NCBI RefSeq assembly: GCF_020520425.1
Contig: NC_079487.1
Span: forward strand, 126,812,385 to 126,876,384
Direction: 5' to 3'
Source: Spinacia oleracea
Taxonomy: Eukaryota; Streptophyta; Magnoliopsida; Caryophyllales; Amaranthaceae
DNA length: 64,000 nucleotides
In this document: piece after piece, positions 58,501 through 64,000 of the stretch
Position numbering within the stretch: position 1 is the stretch's first letter
Layout: every line of letters begins with the position of its first letter
Position numbers and translations under genes: made by a program
Notes under the pieces: model-generated
What the model was told of the DNA's origin: nothing
Database searches by the model: none
The model's input: only the letters and a program-made list of their open reading frames with translations

Positions 58501-59623
58501 ACAACGATTAGTCCGGAAAATAAAATCTTTGTGTTCTAAGAATTGGGATAGGATTAAATTGGGATGAAATGAGATTGATATAGTGATCGATGTTAGATAA
58601 AAATAGGGAGAATCAAGTTTGTTGGATATGAGTTAGTTAGGTGCAAAATCTGGCAGCATCTATTTTATTTATTTGGGTGAAATGCGTAAATCAGATTTTA
58701 GTTTTAAAGAAGTGCAAATCTTAACAAACTACTCCCTCTGTCCCGGAATACTTGACCTGTTTTCCTTATCGGGCCGTCCCTTAATACTTGACCTGTTTCT
58801 AAAAATGGAAATATTCTAAGAATATTATATTATTCCTCACTCCACCCTTATTAACCCACCTACCCCCTACTCCATACAAAAAATAATTAAAAATTCAACC
58901 CCTACTCTTTTTTGCACGTGAGATTTTTTTTGTTGCAGTTGCTAGCAACTTGCTACGTATAGACTCCATCTCTGCTTTCTTCTATCACTGGTGTCTGTTT
59001 ATAAAGATGTAAAGATTTGATATTGTCAACCTTGGAACTCTTTTGAATGTGTTGTGTACTTCGGGCTTCAATACAGGCTCTATACTAGTTTCAACTTTTA
59101 GAGAACGGTTGCCTGTATCTTGACCTTCCTAGCTTTCTGTCGGGAATTATACTAGGTGGTTGTCATCATTGATCTAGAGTTTTGACATTTTCTTTTTTCT
59201 ATCTGCCTACTTCCATCCCAACAGGTTCCCCGGCAGACTAATGATTATGATTGTGGTCTTTTTGTATTATACTACATGGAGCGATTCATACAAGATGCAC
59301 CTGAAAGGCTTACGAGAGAACTCTCATCCATGGTACGTCTTACATCCATCCAGATACATTACTAGATCACTTTTTGGGTTGTTAGTTTGACAGTATTCTT
59401 GTTTTTGTTAATTTGCTTCTCACTTGCCTTTACTGTCTACTCTCAGTTCGGCAAGAACTGGTTCAAACCTCAAGAGGCTTCTAGGTTGAGAGGGAAAATA
59501 AAAAAGATACTCCAGCAGGAATTCAACGAGGAAGTAAAACCGGATAACTGGACCTGCGAACCTGTGTGTTTGTCTGTAAATGTTGAAACAACCAAAGCCA
59601 TAGACCAAGCTGAAATTTCATGA
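40565..59623 (+). CDS. OTS1: SUMO protease, OTS1/OTS2 (ULP1c/d)-like
   Basis: Fourteen exons: 40565-40948, 41828-41879, 44020-44135, 44224-44498, 46614-46680, 47035-47108, 47217-47249, 47355-47450, 49616-49718, 50783-50880, 53559-53681, 55553-55667, 59225-59332, 59447-59623. They join in phase to 606 residues. The protein should be a C48 cysteine protease that matures SUMO and removes it from nuclear targets. The N-terminal half is variable (YKELFGEDHDEP, QLKRAIERQTSNV) with basic patches. The catalytic part starts about residue 340 (LKCLEPGECLTSTIMNFYIR, FFNTYFYSKLQ, CRRWWKGVNIFQKAYMFLPI). The triad is complete: H435 in NHWSLA, D458 in LHLDSLG and C522 in NDYDCGLF, with Q516 for the oxyanion hole. 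OTS1/2 act in salt and light responses in Arabidopsis. Introns hold many transposons. Confidence 0.94.
42562..42899. mobile_element. Stowaway-like MITE in SUMO protease intron 2
   Basis: TACTCCCTCCGTCCCTTAA and TTAAGGGACGGAGGGAGTA are perfect complementary ends. Inside, a 38-bp unit containing CCTACAAAATCATTTAAAAA is tandemly repeated at about 42675-42750. Confidence 0.88.
45085..46302. mobile_element. unclassified inverted-repeat element rich in ATAACAT
   Basis: The left end has TACCTTCCTCTTGGTACTCC. The complement of the right end has TACCGTCCACCTGGTACTCC (16 of 20 match). The left half repeats AAATAACAT-type words about a dozen times; the right end carries GTTATGT/ATGTTACTTT words. A second copy of the left-end word (TTAGGTACTCCCTGAG) lies at about 45463. 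It falls in a SUMO protease intron. No coding capacity or clear target duplication. Confidence 0.55.
48855..49329. mobile_element. hAT-type MITE in a SUMO protease intron
   Basis: The 8-bp duplication GCGCAATG lies at 48847-48854 and 49330-49337. Ends CTTAGTGTTAAAA and, on the complement, CTTAGTTTTAAAA match at 12 of 13 positions. Subterminal AAGGCGC and GCCTTGAGCC words repeat on both sides. No coding capacity. Confidence 0.8.
49958..50288 (-). mobile_element. short 5'-truncated retroposon (LINE-like)
   Basis: A T run at 49955-49963, that is a poly(A) tail on the minus strand, adjoins GGTAAGTGAGGACTATATTT, wording close to plant L1 3' ends. TTTGCATTT flanks both sides (49949-49957 and 50289-50297), a candidate 9-bp target duplication that partly overlaps the T run. 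No internal tRNA-like promoter was found, so a LINE fragment is preferred to a SINE. Confidence 0.55.
50320..50345. repeat. (TG)n microsatellite
   Basis: An uninterrupted GT/TG run lies inside the intron between SUMO protease exons 9 and 10. Confidence 0.85.
51375..51712. mobile_element. small inverted-repeat element with GTTCA motifs
   Basis: The left end (CACCATGATCATGATGCGTA, later GTCCTGGATTAA) pairs loosely with the complement of the right end (ACCATGATGCACATCCTGGA). Between are many GAACATGTAGCTCAAA/GTTCATTTAGTTCAAA words. Class unresolved; it lies in a SUMO protease intron. Confidence 0.45.
58331..58540. repeat. tandem duplication of about 117 bp
   Basis: TTCACAATGAACA begins each copy (58331 and 58448). 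Each then has a run like AAGNAATAANAAGAACA and GTAANTAACATA/GTAATATAAGAAC. The second copy is shorter. It lies in the intron before SUMO protease exon 13. Confidence 0.65.
58730..58910. mobile_element. truncated Stowaway-like MITE
   Basis: It starts TACTCCCTCTGTCCCGGAAT and matches the left 120 bp of the element at 1127 almost base for base, plus AAAAAATAATTAAAAATTCA further in. The right half is absent; the match stops in a T-rich run near 58910. Confidence 0.75.
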
Positions 59624-61075
59624 CAGCTGTGTCCCTATACTTGGTACAGATTAACTATTTCAGAATGGAGTTTGGAGATCTGTCTCCCTATTATGTATAG
59701 CGGCGATGAGGGCACTGACGCATAGGAGCTGCACATACATTCCTAGTTAGCTTTGTATAGATAGAAGTAGATTCAGAAATCCGTTACTATATTGTAGGAA
59801 GATACCAAGCAGCCTTTTTAGCCAACTTGCTATTCCAATCTGAGGCAGCTATTCTAAAGGTTTTCTTGTCCATTGTACATAATGGGTTAGGATTTCTGGT
59901 ATCAGAGAAAGCCATCTCAGTGTCATTCGCCCAAGTGCAACGTTCATGTGCTTACTTTTGTATAGATGATTTTGGAGCAGACGGGAATAAAATTTACTTC
60001 TTTGCTCTGCAGAATTATGCCTTTCTGTGTCAAGTATCGAGCTTTATGTGCATCTTGCCTTTTACACTTCTTTGTTAAGGGATATTGTAATTTGATATCC
60101 AAGTTTCTTATGTTGCTGCCTATTAGGTAGGGGAAATAACAGTTAACATTATTGTATGGTTTTCCTTAGAATTTACGTTATTGTTTGGTTTTCCTTGGAA
60201 TTTAGAAAAAGGGAGAATTAAGGAAGATTGCACCTGATCCTTGTTGTCCAAGTAGAAAATAGAGATTACGTTGTTTGCTAATGTTGTGTGGCACATTTTA
60301 CTAGAGCCTTTACTTTTGCCATAGAATTTCAACCTTGATTATCGCAATAAAGTAGCAGATGAGTTAGCAAACAAGACAACAAGGGAAAACCTTGAAGATA
60401 ATGCATGTAACTAGGAAGTTTCTAGTTATTGTTTGAAAAATTTGCATTTAGACTTTAACAGGATTTATGCCTCATATTCTAATTTAAGTAATGTTATGTT
60501 GCCGTATTTAACCCAAAAAATAAATAAATTCAAGAGGTAAAACAATATCCACAAGCTTCTCACAAAGATGGAGAATATTTGTACAACCAACGAGGATCCT
60601 CTCCATTTTCTAAGGTAAAATTAGACTCAATGACACAACTACGATTTAGGTGCACAGAGTAGCACAACCTTAATCGGATGCCCTCTGCAACAATTCATAT
60701 TATCAGGGTGCAATGTGTCACATAAACTACATATTGCTGTATGCAATGGATGACGCAATATTCGTAGTCATTTGTTACTCATTGTATCTAAAGTGACATG
60801 TGTCACAACTTGCACCCAAACTATGTAGTTTGAGATACTAAATACACCGACTAAAAATTGTGTGGTTCTCTGCACCCAAGACATGGTTGGTGTCACGGAG
60901 GCCAAATTTACCTTTTCCCAGAAAAAATGGAGAATACTTTTAACAGACTACTGCTGAATTCAACCCTCTATTTCGTCGCATATAGGCTTCAGCAGGGATA
61001 ACCAATACATAATTTGTCAAACAATAAAAGTACTAATCAAAAGTTGGTGAAGAAACACATCGAGTTGCCCAGATT
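59624..61075. other. 3' flank of the SUMO protease and spacer
   Basis: The first part is the SUMO protease 3' UTR. At 60327-60395 the plus strand reads FNLDYRNKVADELANKTTREN, like the end of a LINE RNase H domain, so a worn retroposon scrap is likely. A foldback element follows at 60597-60942. No gene is supported. Confidence 0.5.
60597..60942. mobile_element. long-TIR foldback element
   Basis: The left arm from about 60597 (CTCTCCATTTTCTAAGGTAA, later AGGTGCACAGAGTAGCACAA) and the complement of the right arm (TTCTCCATTTTTTCTGGG, later TGGGTGCAGAGAACCACACAA) match over roughly 85-90 bp with gaps. Long arms suggest a MULE-type MITE, but no target duplication was found. Confidence 0.6.
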
Positions 61076-63401
61076 TCAGTGAAAGAAGCAAGAACAATGA
61101 GCTTGATCATTAGATGTCATACCACCTCCTTTGGATGTGTCGATACATTCCAAACTGGAAACTACATCTTTCATCTCTGGCCTCTTCTTTGGGTTGGATG
61201 ACCAACATCTTTTCATAATCTTGGCTAATGATTTTGGACACCATTTGGGAATCTCAGGTCTCAAGTCCTACATTAATTCATCACACACCATTTCACAATC
61301 TATAATTAAAAACATGTCTTTTGCAAATAAATATACGGGTTGTTGTTAAAAGTGTATGCCAAAGTTAATTTTCTTAGTAGTAACACCACCTTATTATAGA
61401 CGGTGGAAGCTTCATTTGCAAACTTTGGTGGCGAAAATGGTGTCTTGCAACAATATATCTCCCACAAGCATATTCCGAAGCTATATACATCACATTTGGT
61501 GTCATAAGGTTTCCCCGCACGCACCTGTTGAAAAGACCAGAAAAATTCAGATAAGACCAGACCAGAAAAAGGAAAAAAAAAAAAAACACTCAAAATAAAC
61601 ATTGATCGTGAATAATTAGACCATATCAAATCAGATTCTAGAAAAATCAGACCAGACAAGAAACTAGAAAAATCAGGCTATACCAGTTAGACAACTAACA
61701 CGGGATGAAATGTCCTATTCCTCTAGTCTAGGCCCTAAATCAATATCTTCTGTTGAAATGTGAAAAAAAAGGGCGTTCTAAGAAAGAAAGAAATGCATAT
61801 TGGATTTACCTCAGGAGCCATACAACCAAGTCGTCCTGCCTGTCCAATCATTTTACCTTGTACCAAAGAGACAAGGCGAGGAACTCCAAAGTCAGCAATC
61901 TTTAGTTGATGTCTCTCATCGAGAATCATGTTCTCAATCTTTACATCTCCATGAACTATGTCTTTCGAGTGAAGATATGATAACCTTAATTAAGAAATTT
62001 AATACAATCCAACACAAATTAAATTAGATCTAGTTAGCTAACTAATTAATGATTTCGAGTTTTATTAACATGGCTAGCTAGGAGAGTCTTACCCTCTTGC
62101 CAAATCCAATGCTAATTGGATAACGGTCTTTAAGGAAAGATATGTTATAGCGTTACTTAAGTATGACTTGAGTGTGCCTCCATGAAGATATTCCGAAACC
62201 ATACATAGGTCTCTTGATGCTCCTACAAACTGCGTGCGCAAACCAAACAAAAGTGTAAGGGTCTGTTTGTTACAACTTACTTCAATAAAATAAATTCATA
62301 TAAGTTCAACAAAAATAAGTTTTTTTCTGGAAATTTTAAGTACAAATAAGTTTTTTCAGCAAAACTAAGTTCACATAAAGTGAATAAAAAAGAGCGAGTT
62401 GAAATTAGGGTTTAGCATTGGATTTTCATGTACATAAGCTCTTCTTTGGTAGAAAATCTAGTAATCAACAATCAATATATTTCACTCCATATATAACAAA
62501 CTAATTACGAAGACAAACAAAATTCTCCTATAAACAAGGAAAAAACAACAAGAATAATCCAAACTTTCAACCATCTTATACTAATATAGAATATTGAAGT
62601 GTAACTAAGAACAATCCCAACTTTAATTTGCTCAATAATATACATGCATCTACGCAGTATATCACTTCAATAATTTTGAAAATATGATCGATCACCATAG
62701 TTTGGTAGTATCTTAAGTTCGTTAGAATCGTTACACAATGGGAAATTGGGAATCAAATTAAATAAAGAAGACGATAAAAGTACAAATTGTTCATACTAAT
62801 TAAAAAAAATCTCGATTCAATCAATTTAATTACCTTGATGATATTAGGATGATCCAACATACTCCACATTGATACCTCCCCATCAAAAAGCTTTTTCACT
62901 GAATCCTTTGCTCTTTGACATAATTGTTCTACTACAAGTACTTTAACTATATTTCATCACACACAAACAAAAAAAATTAGGAATCAATATACAAAAATTA
63001 AAATAAAAAAAGATAAAGAATTTGTGAAAACAAAAGTAAACGAGGTTAAGCAATTCCCCAAACTCTAAAAAAATTGTTTGGAACTTGATTTGATAAAATC
63101 CCCGCCCAACGTTTACTTCAAAAAAAAAAAAAAAAAAAAAAAAAAGGTTAAGCAATTTATTTGAAAAATTGTACGGACCTACAACATCTTGGCCATAATA
63201 GGAGGCTTTGAACACAGAACTAATGGAGCCTTGGCTAATCACACTCTCCACACTTAACATACACAAATCGATAGTTTTCGAGTCGAAATCCCTCATAGTA
63301 TTATCAATATTATGATTGATGCCCTCATTGTTGTTGTTAGTATGACTGCTACTAGTACTAGATTTCATGCTATAAGCTCCCAATGATTCCATGGCGGCCA
63401 T
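61076..63401 (-). CDS. Raf-like MAP3K/STY-type protein kinase (MRK1/HT1-like), atypical catalytic loop
   Basis: Six exons: 63179-63401, 62834-62946, 62093-62229, 61810-61984, 61390-61524, 61076-61267. They join in phase to 324 residues, slightly short for this group (about 350-390). The kinase domain runs from about residue 48. The glycine loop is poor (SQGSISSVFKA). The ATP-site lysine is K76 in VVKVL and the alphaC glutamate probably E98. The catalytic loop reads HGDVKIEN: D171 and N176 are kept but the usual Arg of HRD is Gly. DFG is intact (D189-G191), and GRLGCMAPE replaces the usual GTLGYMAPE. The ending RPEIPKWCPKSLAKIMKRCW, KKRPEMKDVV and IDTSKGGG is diagnostic of the family. The N-terminus is Ser/Asn-rich. 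It may be a weak, non-RD kinase; substrate unknown. Confidence 0.92.
63121..63145. repeat. A homopolymer in kinase intron 1
   Basis: A run of about 25 A lies in the short first intron (62947-63178). On the gene's strand it is a T run, and may act as part of the polypyrimidine stretch or mark a small retroposed tail. Confidence 0.8.
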
Positions 63402-64000
63402 TTTTCAAGAAGAGGACGTTTGTTATATATGTGATGTAGATGACCGTAGTATATAGGAGTTCTTTTTTTGGTTTTTGTTTTGTTGTTTAGAAACTTAATT
63501 ATCCTACATAATGTCAAACATGTATTCGATCGAATGCTATTGCTATTAGGGTTTGGAGTTTTGTACGGTTTAGGTTTTTATAATGTGATCGAGCTAGATT
63601 TTGTAAAACCTGTTATTTTATATTTTTATATATTATTTAAGAAAAAGAATAGAAATAAAGGAAGATAATAATTAATACTGAGTCAAACATCATGCATGTC
63701 TACTATTTAAAAAAAAAAAAAAAAAGTCAAGCATATAGTTAGGTATAATCATATGTATTAATGTATAACAATCTAGAAATATATGATTGTAAATTATAAT
63801 CTAGATTAATATGTCTAGAATTATCCTAAGAAAAATCTAGATAAATGACAAGTATATATAAAAAAAAAAAGGTAGAAACACTAGGATACAACTACTATAA
63901 ATATATTGTATGTGCATGAGTTGAGAAGTGAGCCAATCAATAAAGCTCCTACAAAATATGAAGAGAAGAAACAAGGGTTCTACCAAAGAGATAAATGAGA
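63402..64000. other. kinase promoter side and window end
   Basis: The kinase promoter should lie just beyond 63401; a TATATA-like word (complement of 63423-63430) is close to the ATG and another (complement of GTATATAG) lies near 63450. At 63896-63903 TATAAATA on the plus strand could be a TATA box for a gene starting past the window, followed by a GAAGAGAAGAAAC-type leader. These calls are weak. Confidence 0.3.

Noticed and set aside
1-64000. LTR retrotransposons, endogenous virus copies, CRISPR arrays, tRNA or rRNA genes
   Set aside because: I looked for paired long direct repeats with polymerase motifs, regular spacer arrays and RNA gene landmarks and saw none that I could support by eye.

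Overview
This window is plant nuclear DNA. The genes are split by many AT-rich introns with GT/AG borders, and the gene families are plant ones (PUB-ARM E3 ligase, ENT transporters, OTS-type SUMO protease, Raf-like MAP3K). Short transposons with the plant Stowaway ends (TACTCCCTCCGTC...) are scattered throughout. Frequent TACTCCGTA-type words and the overall style suggest a eudicot, perhaps Caryophyllales/Amaranthaceae (spinach or beet relatives), but that placement is impression, not proof. I saw no rRNA, tRNA, CRISPR or LTR element.

Layout. 1-8370 is intergenic and repeat-rich: Stowaway-like MITEs, a Tourist-like MITE, and a 5'-truncated LINE with a 12-bp target duplication. 8519-10582 (+) is a single-exon U-box/ARM ubiquitin ligase of the PUB18/PUB19 type. 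10920-20733 (-) is a tandem cluster of equilibrative nucleoside transporter genes: three intact two-exon copies and at least three broken remnants. 21281-26402 is a whole-looking Mutator-like element (MULE) with identical 86-bp terminal inverted repeats, a 9-bp target duplication, a three-exon transposase and a second, convergent gene for a GRF-zinc-finger membrane-anchor protein. 27815-35501 (-) is a seven-exon RBM25-like splicing factor (RRM, RE/RD-rich middle, PWI). 36300-39110 is a graveyard of small transposons (LINE tail, hAT-type element, Helitron). 40565-59623 (+) is a 14-exon SUMO protease of the OTS/ULP1c-d type, spread over 19 kb by introns full of repeats. 61076-63401 (-) is a six-exon Raf-like protein kinase with an altered catalytic loop (HGD in place of HRD).

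Exon chains for all multi-exon genes were built by hand from GT/AG sites. Each chain sums to a multiple of three and gives a continuous family-like protein: transporters 403, 411 and 420 aa; MULE transposase 1063 aa; RBM25-like 961 aa; SUMO protease 606 aa; kinase 324 aa. The host genes do not form one pathway. PUB18/19, OTS proteases, ENT carriers and RBM25 have each been linked to stress or ABA biology in Arabidopsis, but linkage here need not mean shared function.

The most unusual items are the MULE with its extra GRF-ZnF gene, the non-RD kinase, the birth-and-death transporter cluster, and a set of non-autonomous transposons whose ends and target duplications can be read to the base.
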